From Mycolicibacterium novocastrense (GTDB lineage Bacteria; Actinomycetota; Actinomycetes; Mycobacteriales; Mycobacteriaceae): a stretch of DNA of 64,000 nt. Positions 49,373 through 58,015 of the stretch are shown here, piece after piece. The notes beneath the pieces were generated by a model. The model made no database searches and had not been told where the DNA came from. It saw only the letters and a list, made by a program, of their open reading frames with translations. Made by a program: the position numbers and the translations under genes. Positions within the stretch are counted from its first letter, which is position 1, and the number at the start of each line of letters is the position of its first letter. The DNA lies in NCBI RefSeq assembly GCF_001570485.1, contig NZ_BCTA01000002.1:248001-312000 (forward strand), written 5' to 3'.

Positions 49373-50179
49373 ATGCCCGAAGGCCACACGCTGCACCGGC
49401 TCGCCCGGTTGCATCAGCGGCGCTTCGCTCGCGCACCGGTGATGGTGTCCAGCCCGCAGGGCAGGTTCGCCGACGGCGCCGCGGCGGTCGACGGGCGGGT
49501 GCTCAAGAAGGCCACCGCATACGGCAAGCATCTGTTCCACCACTACGAGGGCGGCCGGGTGGTGCATGTGCATCTCGGGTTGTACGGCACGTTCACCGAG
49601 TGGCCGCTGCCCGCGGGGACGATACCGCCGCTGCCGGTCGGACAGGTCCGGATGCGGATGATCGGCGCCGAGTACGGCACCGACCTGCGGGGCCCGACGG
49701 TGTGCGAGGTGCTCGCCGAGCCGGAGATCGCCGACGTCATCGACCGCCTCGGCCCTGACCCGCTGCGCCGCGACGCCGACGGATCCCTGGCCTGGGCCCG
49801 AATCCGTAAGTCGCGCAGGCCGATCGGGGCTCTGCTGATGGATCAGACGGTGATCGCCGGCGTGGGCAACGTGTACCGCAACGAATTGCTCTTCCGGCAC
49901 GGCATCGACCCGCACCGGCCGGGCATCCGCATCGACGAGGACGAGTTCGACGCGATGTGGACCGACCTCGTCGAGCTGATGCGGATCGGGTTGCGGCGCG
50001 GCAAGATCCACACCATCCGCCCGGAAGACGACCACGGGCTGCCGTCGTATGGGCCCGGTCGCCCCCGCACCTACGTCTATCGGCGGGCCGGCGAGCCGTG
50101 TCGGCTGTGTGGCACCGAGATCCGCACCGAGGTGATGGAGGGCCGCAACCTGTTCTGGTGTCCGACCGACCAGACATAG
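49373..50179 (+). CDS. nei: Nei/Fpg-type DNA glycosylase (Rv2464c type)
   Basis: Bifunctional glycosylase/AP-lyase for oxidised bases, 268 residues. Starts MPEGHTLHRLARLHQRRF: catalytic Pro2-Glu3, with the GHT variant typical of Nei rather than Fpg. The helix-two-turn-helix has LLMDQTVIAGVGNVYRNELLFR. The C-terminal zinc finger reads CRLCGTEIR and then FWCPTDQT, so the fourth ligand position is Asp instead of Cys; in M. tuberculosis I recall FWCPVCQT. Asp can bind zinc, but activity may be affected. Starts 2 bp after rpiB and is likely in one transcript with it. Confidence 0.9.
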   Translation: MPEGHTLHRLARLHQRRFARAPVMVSSPQGRFADGAAAVDGRVLKKATAYGKHLFHHYEGGRVVHVHLGLYGTFTEWPLPAGTIPPLPVGQVRMRMIGAEYGTDLRGPTVCEVLAEPEIADVIDRLGPDPLRRDADGSLAWARIRKSRRPIGALLMDQTVIAGVGNVYRNELLFRHGIDPHRPGIRIDEDEFDAMWTDLVELMRIGLRRGKIHTIRPEDDHGLPSYGPGRPRTYVYRRAGEPCRLCGTEIRTEVMEGRNLFWCPTDQT

Positions 50180-50229
50180 CCACCGCGGCTGAGTCACCGT
50201 GACGGCCGCACCTCAGCGACAATCGGCGC

Positions 50230-51918
50230 GTGGAGTTGATTCTCGTCGTCGTCGGAGCCATCGTCGTCACCGCTGTCGCACACCGGCGCGGCCTGGAACC
50301 GGCCCTGGTCATCGTCGTCCTCGGCGCCGCGGTGTCGTTCCTGCCCGATTTCGAGCCGCCCGAACTCGATTCGCACATCCTGCTGACCGTGGTGCTGCCG
50401 CCGCTGCTGTACTCGGCGGCCCTGAACTTCTCGTTCCCGACGTTCCTGCGCAACATCCGGCCGATCCTGGGCCTCGGCGTCGGGCTGGTCGTGGTGACCG
50501 CATTCGCGGTGGCGGCCTCGGCGTGGCTGGTGGTCGTGCCCCTGACATTCGCCACCGCGCTGGTGCTGGGCGCAATCGTCGCACCGCCGGACGCGGTGAC
50601 GGCGGTCGCGGTGGGACGCAAGCTGGGCCTGCCGAAACGGGTGATGGCGATCTTGACGGGGGAGAGCCTGATCAACGACGCCGCAGCGCTGACGCTGTTC
50701 TCGATCGCGGTGGTTCAGGTCACCGGCGGACACATCTTCATCCACAACCCGTTCCTGCTGTTCGGTTACAGCGCGGTCGTCGGACCGATCGTCGGCGCGC
50801 TGCTCGGTTTCGTGACGTTGTGGATCCGCAGGCGGCTGGCCAATCCGGGGCTGGAGACGGTGCAGGGCCTCGTGGTGCCGTTCGCGGCGTTCATCGTCGC
50901 CGAGGAGCTGCACGCTTCGGGGGTGTTGGCGGTCGTCGTCGCCGGCTTCGTGGTGGCCAACGGCACGCTGTCGGCCGGCTACCAGACCCGGCTGCAGGAA
51001 CGCTATGTGTGGAACTCGGTCGACGTGTTGCTCGAGGCGTTCGTGTTCGCCTACATCGGCTTGCACCTGCGCTTCGTGCTCGAGGACCTGCAGGAGGCAC
51101 ACGAGTCGCTCGCCGAGGTCGCCGTGGCGTCGCTGGTCGTCCTGGTCATCGTCTTGGTGATCCGACCGCTGTCGGTGTTCGCCATCTTCGGGCGCAACAA
51201 ACTGTCCCAGCACGTCGAGACGCGGTTAAGTGTTCCCGTGCCCGCGAGCGGAGGCCGCGGCGCGCTGGGAACCCGGCGGCGCAGCAACCCGCCGGGTCGG
51301 TGGCGTTCACGCATCGACCGGCGGTCACTGTCCTGGCGGGAGAACGTGGTCGTGTCGTGGACCGGTATGCGCGGGGTGGTGACTTTGGCTGCGGCTGCGG
51401 CCATTCCGGCGACGACGGTCACCGGCGAGCCGTTCCCCGAGCGGGCCACCATCCAGGCCATCGCCTTCGTGGTCAGCGTCGGCACGCTGTTGCTTCAAGG
51501 GTCGACGCTGCCGATCCTGATCCGGCGGCTGCACATCTCGCGGTTCTCGGATGATCACGCGGTCGACCGCGAGGAGGAACTCAAAGCCGAACGCGTCGTG
51601 CACGACGCCGCGGATCGGGTGCTGGCCGACTTCAGGGCCAATCCGCCTGCGGGCCTGAGTCCTCGCGTGGCTGCCGAGATCGAGGCGACCATCGCCCGGC
51701 ACTCGCAGGACGCCGATGAGATGCCCGACCCGGAGGCGCACACGAAGCGTTCGGAGGTGTTCGCCGCGCTGTACCGCGACGTGCTCGCGCACCAGCGGGC
51801 GGCTCTGATCGCCGAACGCGACGAGGGCCGCATCGAAGACGAGGCGGTCCGCGCGATGCTCGAACGGCTCGACCTACAGGAGGCCGGGGTGTCGGCGCGT
51901 CTGGAGAGCCGGCTGTAA
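50230..51918 (+). CDS. Na+/H+ antiporter, CPA1 family
   Basis: 562 residues. About 12-13 transmembrane helices occupy 1-425; a hydrophilic C-terminal region of about 130 residues follows. GAIVAPPDAVTAVAVG and GESLINDAAALTLFSIA are the CPA1 signature segments, with the ion-binding Asp in LINDA. AEELHASGVLAVVVAGFVVAN is also typical. The cytoplasmic tail is charged and helical and may regulate transport. GTG at 50230 opens ELILVVVGAIVVTA. Marks the left edge of the part not found between nei and tig in M. tuberculosis as I remember it. Confidence 0.87.
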   Translation: MELILVVVGAIVVTAVAHRRGLEPALVIVVLGAAVSFLPDFEPPELDSHILLTVVLPPLLYSAALNFSFPTFLRNIRPILGLGVGLVVVTAFAVAASAWLVVVPLTFATALVLGAIVAPPDAVTAVAVGRKLGLPKRVMAILTGESLINDAAALTLFSIAVVQVTGGHIFIHNPFLLFGYSAVVGPIVGALLGFVTLWIRRRLANPGLETVQGLVVPFAAFIVAEELHASGVLAVVVAGFVVANGTLSAGYQTRLQERYVWNSVDVLLEAFVFAYIGLHLRFVLEDLQEAHESLAEVAVASLVVLVIVLVIRPLSVFAIFGRNKLSQHVETRLSVPVPASGGRGALGTRRRSNPPGRWRSRIDRRSLSWRENVVVSWTGMRGVVTLAAAAAIPATTVTGEPFPERATIQAIAFVVSVGTLLLQGSTLPILIRRLHISRFSDDHAVDREEELKAERVVHDAADRVLADFRANPPAGLSPRVAAEIEATIARHSQDADEMPDPEAHTKRSEVFAALYRDVLAHQRAALIAERDEGRIEDEAVRAMLERLDLQEAGVSARLESRL

Positions 51919-51931
51919 GGACCGCGCCGCG

Positions 51932-52708
51932 TCAGAAGCCGCCGAAATCGCCGAAACCGCCGCCGATGTCGCCGCCACCACCCCAGTCGCCGCCACCCCA
52001 GTCTCCGCCACTGTCAGCGCCCCAATCGCCGCCGGGATCCTGACCCTGGTCGAACCCCTGGTCGTAGCCCTGGGCGAAGCCTTGTTCGTAGCCGCTGCCG
52101 TGCATACCGGAGAACAACGCGTCGAACAGCAGCACCGAGCCCAGGCCCCAGGCCCCGGCGACGAGCGCGGGTTTCCACCATGGCTCGGAATACCAACCCG
52201 CGGGCACCGGCCGGCCTGCGACCCGGCCGCCGGGGTAATAGTTCGGGGTGCGCTCCGACGGCGTCGGCGAGGCCTCGATCTGGCGGCCCTCGAAGTCGAC
52301 CTTGCGGTCCTCGGTCACCGTGCCTGCCGACCGCTGACCGGCGAGCGTTTCGAGTTCGGGGCCGGGATCCATGCCCATCGCCACGCGAGCGGCGCGCACG
52401 TAATAGAGGCCTTCGAGCGCGCTCTCCTTGGCCAGCAATGCTTGCTTGGCGGTGTTGGCCTGGTCGATCTGCGACCCGGCCGCGGTGTAGCGCTCGGATG
52501 CGTCGGCCAGCGCCTGCTTCGACGCCTCGTCGGTTCCGGTCAGGCTGATCACCTGTCCGCCGAGACGTTCGATGACGCGGCGCGCGTCGGCCTTGGCGTC
52601 GTCCAGGGAGGCGACCTTGCGCCGGTCGGAGGCCCTCATCGCGGCGTAGGCAACGACGCCGAGTGCGACGATGACCAGGACGACGAGAACGAGCAGAACA
52701 CCGTTCAT
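51932..52708 (-). CDS. Membrane-anchored protein with Gly/Asp/Gln-rich tail, unknown function
   Basis: 258 residues. One N-terminal transmembrane helix (3-25, GVLLVLVVLVIVALGVVAYAAM), then a helical region 30-120 (DDAKADARRVIERLGGQVISLTG; SQIDQANTAKQALLAKESALEGLYYVRAARVAMG) resembling a DUF1542-type coiled segment. A conserved GWYSEPWWKPALVAGAWGLGSVLLFDALF gives a second membrane segment (about 180-200). The last 55 residues are repeats rich in Gly, Asp, Gln, Tyr and Trp (YEQGFAQGYDQGFDQG). It resembles low-complexity mycobacterial envelope proteins; role not known. ATG at 52706-52708 chosen because the helix begins there. Confidence 0.72.
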   Translation of the reverse strand: MNGVLLVLVVLVIVALGVVAYAAMRASDRRKVASLDDAKADARRVIERLGGQVISLTGTDEASKQALADASERYTAAGSQIDQANTAKQALLAKESALEGLYYVRAARVAMGMDPGPELETLAGQRSAGTVTEDRKVDFEGRQIEASPTPSERTPNYYPGGRVAGRPVPAGWYSEPWWKPALVAGAWGLGSVLLFDALFSGMHGSGYEQGFAQGYDQGFDQGQDPGGDWGADSGGDWGGGDWGGGGDIGGGFGDFGGF

Positions 52709-52861
52709 GCGGACCAGCGTACCTAGGTTCACGGCCCGGACCCGATGACGAACGGCTGGGTGGGTGCGCCGTGCTATGGGCGGGTTCAGGAGGGCTCGGG
52801 CAAACCCGTTCGACGGCCGCTCGATTTCTGTTCGCGCGTCAATTTGCGTACCGTGAACAGA

Positions 52862-53581
52862 GTGAGGGAGTGGGTACGCAGATTCGACGGCTTCCTCAAC
52901 CGCCTGCTCGAAGAGCATGCGCGCGAGGCGGGGGAAACCGTCGACACCTACGTCGCCCGTGCGGTCGCGAGACAGATGGCGATCGATTTGAGGCGCGCCG
53001 AGGATCCGGCCATCGACGATCTGCAAACTCACCTGGTGGCGTCAGGCGTGTTCGACGAGACCGCGATGCCGGACGTGTCGGAGGTCATCACCGACCCGGA
53101 CCGACTTGCCGCCCTCCATCGGACCGGCTTACTTGACTCTCCGCCGGAGGCGATCTACGAACGGATCACCCGGGCCGCGGCCGAAGCGCTCGACGCCCCC
53201 TTTGCCCTGGTGTCCCTCGTCGACGTCGACCGACAGTTCTTCAAGAGCTCCGTCGGTCAAGAGACCGCGTCCCCCGAGGATCGGCAGACACCGCTCGAAC
53301 GTTCGGTCTGCCAGTACGCGGTGGCCAATGGCGCGCCGTTGATCCTGGAAGACGCGCGGGCCGATCCGACGTTCAAGCGGCATCCAGCGGTGCAGGACGG
53401 GACGGTAGTGGCGTATCTCGGCATACCGCTGATGGACGATGCCGGCAATGCCGTTGGGACACTGTGTGTGTACGACACGAAGCCACGCCTGTGGAGTACG
53501 GGTCATCTTCAGGTCCTAAGTGATCTCGCGGCGCTCGCCGCAGAACGCATGTTTCACGGGCGCACTGACTCGCAGCAATGA
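52862..53581 (+). CDS. GAF-domain protein with ribbon-helix-helix-like N terminus
   Basis: 239 residues. The first 55 (REWVRRFDGFLNRLLEEHAREAGETVDTYVARAVARQM) have the spacing of an RHH/CopG DNA-binding unit. Residues about 95-235 are a GAF domain: LLDSPPEAIYERITRAAAEALDAPFALVSLVD, SVCQYAVANGAPLILEDARADP, YLGIPLMDDAGNAVGTLCVYD. No catalytic output domain is attached. A TACCGT -10 box (52849-52854) is 7 bases from GTG 52862, so leaderless expression is likely; GTG 52853 is an alternative. The pair CTGTTC/GAACAG brackets the promoter and could be an autoregulatory site. Confidence 0.72.
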   Translation: MREWVRRFDGFLNRLLEEHAREAGETVDTYVARAVARQMAIDLRRAEDPAIDDLQTHLVASGVFDETAMPDVSEVITDPDRLAALHRTGLLDSPPEAIYERITRAAAEALDAPFALVSLVDVDRQFFKSSVGQETASPEDRQTPLERSVCQYAVANGAPLILEDARADPTFKRHPAVQDGTVVAYLGIPLMDDAGNAVGTLCVYDTKPRLWSTGHLQVLSDLAALAAERMFHGRTDSQQ

Positions 53582-53693
53582 GGCAAGCTGCTGCCGGCAC
53601 CCGAATCGCCGGGAATTCCGGCGGCATAGCCTAGACTGGCAACGTTTTCGATTGCAGGTACTTCTATAGCGCTGGGTTTCCATCGGGGGGAAC

Positions 53694-55229
53694 ATGCAGG
53701 CTGATGCGGATGCGTCCACCCGTGATTCGCAGCCTCGGCTCAGGTCCACGGTGCCGCAGCTCATGGCCATGCCGCCGGCCACTTCTCGCGGTGGGAAGTC
53801 CGGCTGGGTCGAGACCTTTCGCGCCGAGTCCGGCTACGTGGCGCTCACCGTCGGTTTGGACATCTGGTCCGCGGCGTGGGCAGTCGCAATAGCGCTGTGG
53901 TTGACGCCGGGTCCCGTCGCGGAGCGAAATATCGCAGCACTCTCGTGGCTGTTCGTCCCCATCGTCGTGGTGATCATGCACACCCGGTCGTTGTACAAGC
54001 GCAGGCTCGGTCACACCTTCCTCGACGACTTCGAACCCGTCGAAACGTCGGTGGCGGTGTCGGCGCTGGCGACGCTCACCGCCTTCATAGTGTTCGTGCC
54101 TGAATTGCCGACCGGTTCGGTGGTGGGGGACTACGTCCGCCCAAGCGAGGTGGTCATCCGGATCTGGGTCTGTGCCGCCATCTTGCTGCCGGCGAACCGC
54201 CTCATCCGATCGTTGATTCAGCGCTACCTGAGGCGGCGGCACGGCTTCGGATCCTCCGCGCTGATTGTCGGTTCCGGTCCGTTCGCCCGTCAGCTCATCA
54301 CCCGGATGCGTCAGCTCCCCGACTACGGACTACACCCCGTTGGGGTGCTTGACGACGTTCGTCCTGCGGCCGCGGAGTTGGACGACGTGCCGTACTTCGG
54401 ATCCACGGCCAATCTGGAGGTCGTCGCTGCGGCCACCGGCGCCAAGGAGCTCATCGTGGCGCCGTCGTCCACTCCCGACGATGAGCTGGCCCTCGCGGCT
54501 CAGCTGGCACACCACCTCGGATTGCGCGTGCGGGTAGTGCCCCGCTTGATGGACGTCATCGGCGGCGGAACGTACGTCGACCACCTCGGTGGCATCCCTC
54601 TGCTGGTGCTCAGCCATACAGATCCGAAGGGCTGGCAGTTCGCCGTCAAGCACGCCATGGGGCGCACGATCGCGGCGATCCTGCTGGTCCTCATCTCGCC
54701 CCTGTATCTCACGCTCGCGGTCCTGGTGAAGCTGAGCTCCCCGGGTCCCGTCTATTTCCGTCAGGAACGCGTCGGGCGCGACGGCAAGGTTTTCGACTGC
54801 CTGAAGTTCCGCAGCATGCGTCCCGTCGGCCCGGCCACGAATGCGTTCGCGCTGAAGGAAGGTTCGGCCCCCGGCGGTGTGGAAGGCGACGACCGACGCA
54901 CGCCCATCGGCAAGTTCATGCGCAAGGCATCGCTCGATGAACTACCGCAACTGGTCAACGTGCTGCGCGGGGACATGACGCTGGTCGGGCCGCGGCCTGA
55001 GCGACCGGAGTTCGTCGAGCTCTTCGAGATGCAGGTCCGCCGTTACGGCGACCGCCACCGGGTGAAGGCCGGTATCACTGGTTGGGCACAGGTGCACGGG
55101 CTTCGGGGTCAGACCTCGATCGCCGACCGGGCGGAGTTCGACAACTACTACATCGAGAACTGGTCGCTTCTCCTCGACTTCAAGATTCTGATCCTGACCG
55201 TTCTGGCGGTACTGAAACCCGCAGAGTAG
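53694..55229 (+). CDS. Polyprenyl-phosphate sugar-1-phosphate transferase (WcaJ/WbaP type)
   Basis: Starts a lipid-linked glycan by moving a sugar phosphate to a polyprenyl phosphate at the inner membrane. 511 residues: about five N-terminal membrane helices (25-170), a Rossmann-like CoA_binding_3 domain (about 180-300, LIVGSGPFARQLI, GVLDD), then the catalytic domain (about 320-511) with the membrane-entering helix GRTIAAILLVLISPLYLTLAV, PGPVYFRQERVGRDGKVF, DELPQLVNVLRGDMTLVGPRPE, and KAGITGWAQVHGLRG. Upstream, CTATAG near 53665 is a -10-like box. First member of the glycan-type cluster; the sugar is unknown. Confidence 0.88.
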   Translation: MQADADASTRDSQPRLRSTVPQLMAMPPATSRGGKSGWVETFRAESGYVALTVGLDIWSAAWAVAIALWLTPGPVAERNIAALSWLFVPIVVVIMHTRSLYKRRLGHTFLDDFEPVETSVAVSALATLTAFIVFVPELPTGSVVGDYVRPSEVVIRIWVCAAILLPANRLIRSLIQRYLRRRHGFGSSALIVGSGPFARQLITRMRQLPDYGLHPVGVLDDVRPAAAELDDVPYFGSTANLEVVAAATGAKELIVAPSSTPDDELALAAQLAHHLGLRVRVVPRLMDVIGGGTYVDHLGGIPLLVLSHTDPKGWQFAVKHAMGRTIAAILLVLISPLYLTLAVLVKLSSPGPVYFRQERVGRDGKVFDCLKFRSMRPVGPATNAFALKEGSAPGGVEGDDRRTPIGKFMRKASLDELPQLVNVLRGDMTLVGPRPERPEFVELFEMQVRRYGDRHRVKAGITGWAQVHGLRGQTSIADRAEFDNYYIENWSLLLDFKILILTVLAVLKPAE

Positions 55230-55241
55230 GCGGGCGAAGTA

Positions 55242-56630
55242 CTAGACCCTCAGCAACCCGGACTCGTGGTAGCGGCGCTCCTTGTTGACCTGCCAGGGGT
55301 CGACGCTTTCACCGAAATACCGCTTGACGCTGTGCATGGCACTGAGCATCGCGTGGTCCTGGTTGTCGTAGCGGTGCATGCCGTTGCGTCCGATCGGATG
55401 CAGGGACGGATAGCGCTTGCGGAGGTAATCCCGAATCTGGGCGACGCTTGACTCCATCGCCGGATTGCAGATCGGGTAGGCGAATTGCGAACGGACCACC
55501 ATGACGCGCTCGATGGTGGACGGATCGAAACCCAATGTGCGCAGGTCGCTTTCGACCATACGTCGCATGTGAGCGTCGTCGGCGGTCCACAGCGCTGAAC
55601 CTGCACCGATGAAGTACTCGAACCCCAGGTACGTCCCATCCCAGCCTGATGGTGTGAGGTCATCCGACCACTGGCGGTAGTTCTGGATACGGCCTACCCG
55701 CAGGTCCATGCCCGGTGTGTACACCCAGTTGAAGGGCAGCTCTCGGCGCTCGCCGAGGGCGACCGCGACCGTGATCAGCCCTCGGTGCTTGAGCTGGGCG
55801 GCGGCCTCCCAAACCTGCTGTGGCGGGGCGGGTTCCAGGGCATTGACCAACATCTGCAGGGGCATGCTGGAGAAGACGGCATCTCCCGTGACGGTGTCCC
55901 CGTTGCGCAGCTCGATCGCCCACCTTCTGCCGTCGAACCTGAGCTTGACCACCGGTGAGTCCAGCGACGGTTCGACACCGAACCGCGCCAGCTCCGATGC
56001 TGCGGCGTCCCAGAGTTGACCGGGCCCGCGGCGGGGATAGAGAAACGCGTCGGCGGCCATGGCGTCTCGACCGCCCCACACGATCGGCTTGATGCGCTGC
56101 TCGGCCCAGTCGCTGGTGAGGTGAGCGGGCTCGGCGAGCCACGTCTTGCGGACGTACCCATCGAAAAACATGCGATACCAGTAGTCGCCGAACTGGTACC
56201 GGCCCCACTCAAGGAAGGTCGCAGAGTCGTCGAGTGAGCGCATCCCACGGCGCATCCTGGACCACACGAGACTGCCCAGGCCATGCGCTCCGCGCCCATA
56301 ACCCAACTGCGTCAGCAGGTTTCGACCGAGCAGCGGATACGGCACGTAGTGGCCGTCGACGAGCATGGCGGAGCGCCTCGACACCGCGTGCCACTCACCG
56401 GCCGGCAGGAGGGATTTCCAGAGTTGAAGGATGTGCTCGTTCTTGGTGAAGAAGCGATGACCGCCCGGGTCGACCCGGAAACCGTGCTCACCCGGAGTGC
56501 GCGCCAGACCTCCAACGTTCGACGATGCCTCGAACACCTGGGCCGCGACGCCGTTCTTCGCCAGTTCGAGTGCGGCGGTGAGGCCGGCAGGGCCTGCGCC
56601 GATGATCACGGGACGCCGGTCGGAGTGCAT
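55242..56630 (-). CDS. UDP-galactopyranose mutase-like FAD oxidoreductase
   Basis: 462 residues. N-terminal dinucleotide motif VIIGAGPAGLTAALELAKNG, then VFEASSNVGGLARTPGEHGFRVDPGGHRFFTKN, the pattern of the UDP-galactopyranose mutase/amine oxidase group. FNWVYTPGMDLRVGRIQNYRQW and GLGSLVWSRMRRGMRSLDD lie in the substrate domain. It could act on a nucleotide sugar or on a lipid-linked sugar; true Glf proteins are shorter (about 390). Its stop is 13 bp from that of the convergent WcaJ-like gene, and the cis-prenyltransferase gene lies 6 bp upstream in the same direction, so those two form an operon. Confidence 0.82.
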   Translation of the reverse strand: MHSDRRPVIIGAGPAGLTAALELAKNGVAAQVFEASSNVGGLARTPGEHGFRVDPGGHRFFTKNEHILQLWKSLLPAGEWHAVSRRSAMLVDGHYVPYPLLGRNLLTQLGYGRGAHGLGSLVWSRMRRGMRSLDDSATFLEWGRYQFGDYWYRMFFDGYVRKTWLAEPAHLTSDWAEQRIKPIVWGGRDAMAADAFLYPRRGPGQLWDAAASELARFGVEPSLDSPVVKLRFDGRRWAIELRNGDTVTGDAVFSSMPLQMLVNALEPAPPQQVWEAAAQLKHRGLITVAVALGERRELPFNWVYTPGMDLRVGRIQNYRQWSDDLTPSGWDGTYLGFEYFIGAGSALWTADDAHMRRMVESDLRTLGFDPSTIERVMVVRSQFAYPICNPAMESSVAQIRDYLRKRYPSLHPIGRNGMHRYDNQDHAMLSAMHSVKRYFGESVDPWQVNKERRYHESGLLRV

Positions 56631-56636
56631 CGGTGC

Positions 56637-57302
56637 CTACCGTCCCCGAAGCTGCGGTGTGCGCCGGTAGTCGTCGATGAACTCGTCGATGTGCCGCTCT
56701 TCGAGTTCGTTGAGCGGCGTCGTCAAGAACCGCAGTTGAGCGTACTGGGTCTGCAGCGGAAGGAATCCGCTCAAAAGAGGCTCGGGGGAGGTGCGGATGA
56801 CCAGGTCGACGTCCTCGATGTCGAAGGCGCCGTTGATTTCGCCGCCCTGTTGCTGCGCTTGCGCAACGGCTGCTCGTAATTCGTGATTCGCGTCGTAGGC
56901 GGCGAGGATGTTGATGCGGAATTCCTCTCCGCGCATGACGGATTCGGCGTGCTCGGCCGCCGCGACGTAATCCTCCGGTAGCAGCGTGCGGTCACCGTAC
57001 AACCGGACACTGCAGGCGTCCGGCTCGAAGCGGGCAGGGATCAGGTGGGTCAGGAAGTGGATCGACGCGTTGAACACGGGCTCGAGCTCGGCCTGACTGC
57101 GGGCGAGATTGGCCCGGCTCAGGTTGTACACCGACACCGTCCGTACGTTGTGTCGGCGTAGTACCTGAAGAACGTCGGCTACCTTTTCCGCGCCCTGTAG
57201 ATACGCCTCAGCCAAGGAGATGCCACGGCTTTTCGCCCATCGGCGCATACCGTCTGGGATCAAACCGACATGGGCAGGCTCGCAGCCCGTCAATACGTGC
57301 AA
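56637..57302 (-). CDS. Divergent cis-prenyltransferase (UppS-like) homologue
   Basis: 221 residues of the undecaprenyl diphosphate synthase fold. The motif I region reads HVGLIPDGMRRWAKSRGIS, keeping the catalytic Asp-Gly and Arg-Trp but changing the Asn after DG to Met. The C-terminal motif, RTSGExRxSNFLLWQ in canonical enzymes, is RTSPEPLLSGFLPLQ, and the Mg-binding Glu of AELYF is Gln (AQLRF). The second Arg is also lost. It may make an unusual prenyl product or serve as a non-catalytic partner. TTG at 57300-57302 with a G-rich site upstream; TAGTAT (complement of 57327-57332) is a good -10. Shares a transcript with the flavoprotein gene. Confidence 0.8.
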   Translation of the reverse strand: MHVLTGCEPAHVGLIPDGMRRWAKSRGISLAEAYLQGAEKVADVLQVLRRHNVRTVSVYNLSRANLARSQAELEPVFNASIHFLTHLIPARFEPDACSVRLYGDRTLLPEDYVAAAEHAESVMRGEEFRINILAAYDANHELRAAVAQAQQQGGEINGAFDIEDVDLVIRTSPEPLLSGFLPLQTQYAQLRFLTTPLNELEERHIDEFIDDYRRTPQLRGR

Positions 57303-57713
57303 CCTATCCCCCCCGTAAGCACGCTTATACTAGAAGTAAGAGTAGTTATCTCGTACCCATAAGTCCATTTATTGAAACAAACTCGCGGAGGTTCCTCTGT
57401 GGTCCCTCTTGCGGAGGGCTGGCGGACGGCGTCAAGGGGAACGGACTGAACGTCCTGACCTTTGACGGTGGCGGGTCGACCTGCGCCACGCGCACTCCCG
57501 CCCGAGTCGGGGCACAGCCAACGATCGGCTACTGCCTCGCACGAGATCTCGTTCGGGCCCATTCAAACCCCTTTTAATTGTTCCTTCCTAATAGGTATGA
57601 CACTGCCGATCATGAGTCAAGTTATTGACAAAAAAAGATGGTTTTCCGTGTTACCGAGATATGGCTGAAATATGGCATCCGGTGTCAATGGGCTGCCTTT
57701 AGGAGGTCGATAC
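57303..57713. other. AT-rich intergenic region without a gene I can support
   Basis: Divergent gap between the cis-prenyltransferase-like gene and the genes to the right. Hand counts give 27 G+C of 60 at 57301-57360 and 24 of 60 at 57601-57660, far below the surroundings. It holds a minus-strand -10-like TAGTAT near 57330 and a perfect TTGACA (57625-57630) on the plus strand with a weak -10 about 17 bases on. AT-rich gaps like this are typical Lsr2 targets; binding here is inferred. Confidence 0.55.
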
Positions 57714-57989
57714 GTGTCGTTAACTCGCAAAAACAGCAAATTGTCAAGCCCGATGAACCAAGCATCTCCAGATAGGTTGCTTGCCGAGGAAACGAGTGCT
57801 AGAGCGCGGTGCGTTCCAGCCGTCGGTGCCGCTTTTGTTCCCGAGGCGTCAATATCAGCGAAGATGTGGGGTTCGGCGCGGATACTTCGGCGAGGAGAGC
57901 GATTCCCGACGAGTCGCGAGATCAGGACCGATCCAACGCTTTTCCTCAGCGCAACCCTGAACGGGCTGACACCATCGACAAGCCGGTAG
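57714..57989 (+). CDS. Doubtful small ORF with strong ribosome site
   Basis: GTG at 57714 is 7 bases after a perfect AGGAGG (57701-57706) and opens a 91-codon frame ending at TAG 57989, 26 bp before the MFS start. The translation (SLTRKNSKLSSPMNQASPDRL at the start) has no recognisable domain, and its codons lack the third-base GC bias of its neighbours. The ribosome site is the main support. It could be a leader ORF for the transporter gene or chance. Confidence 0.25.
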   Translation: MSLTRKNSKLSSPMNQASPDRLLAEETSARARCVPAVGAAFVPEASISAKMWGSARILRRGERFPTSREIRTDPTLFLSATLNGLTPSTSR

Positions 57990-58015
57990 GCGCCGGCAGG
58001 AGAGGTGGGTCCGCG

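Noticed and set aside
57290..57562. 90-codon minus-strand frame in the AT-rich gap
   Set aside because: No ribosome site, no domain, and it overlaps the promoter and start of the cis-prenyltransferase-like gene.
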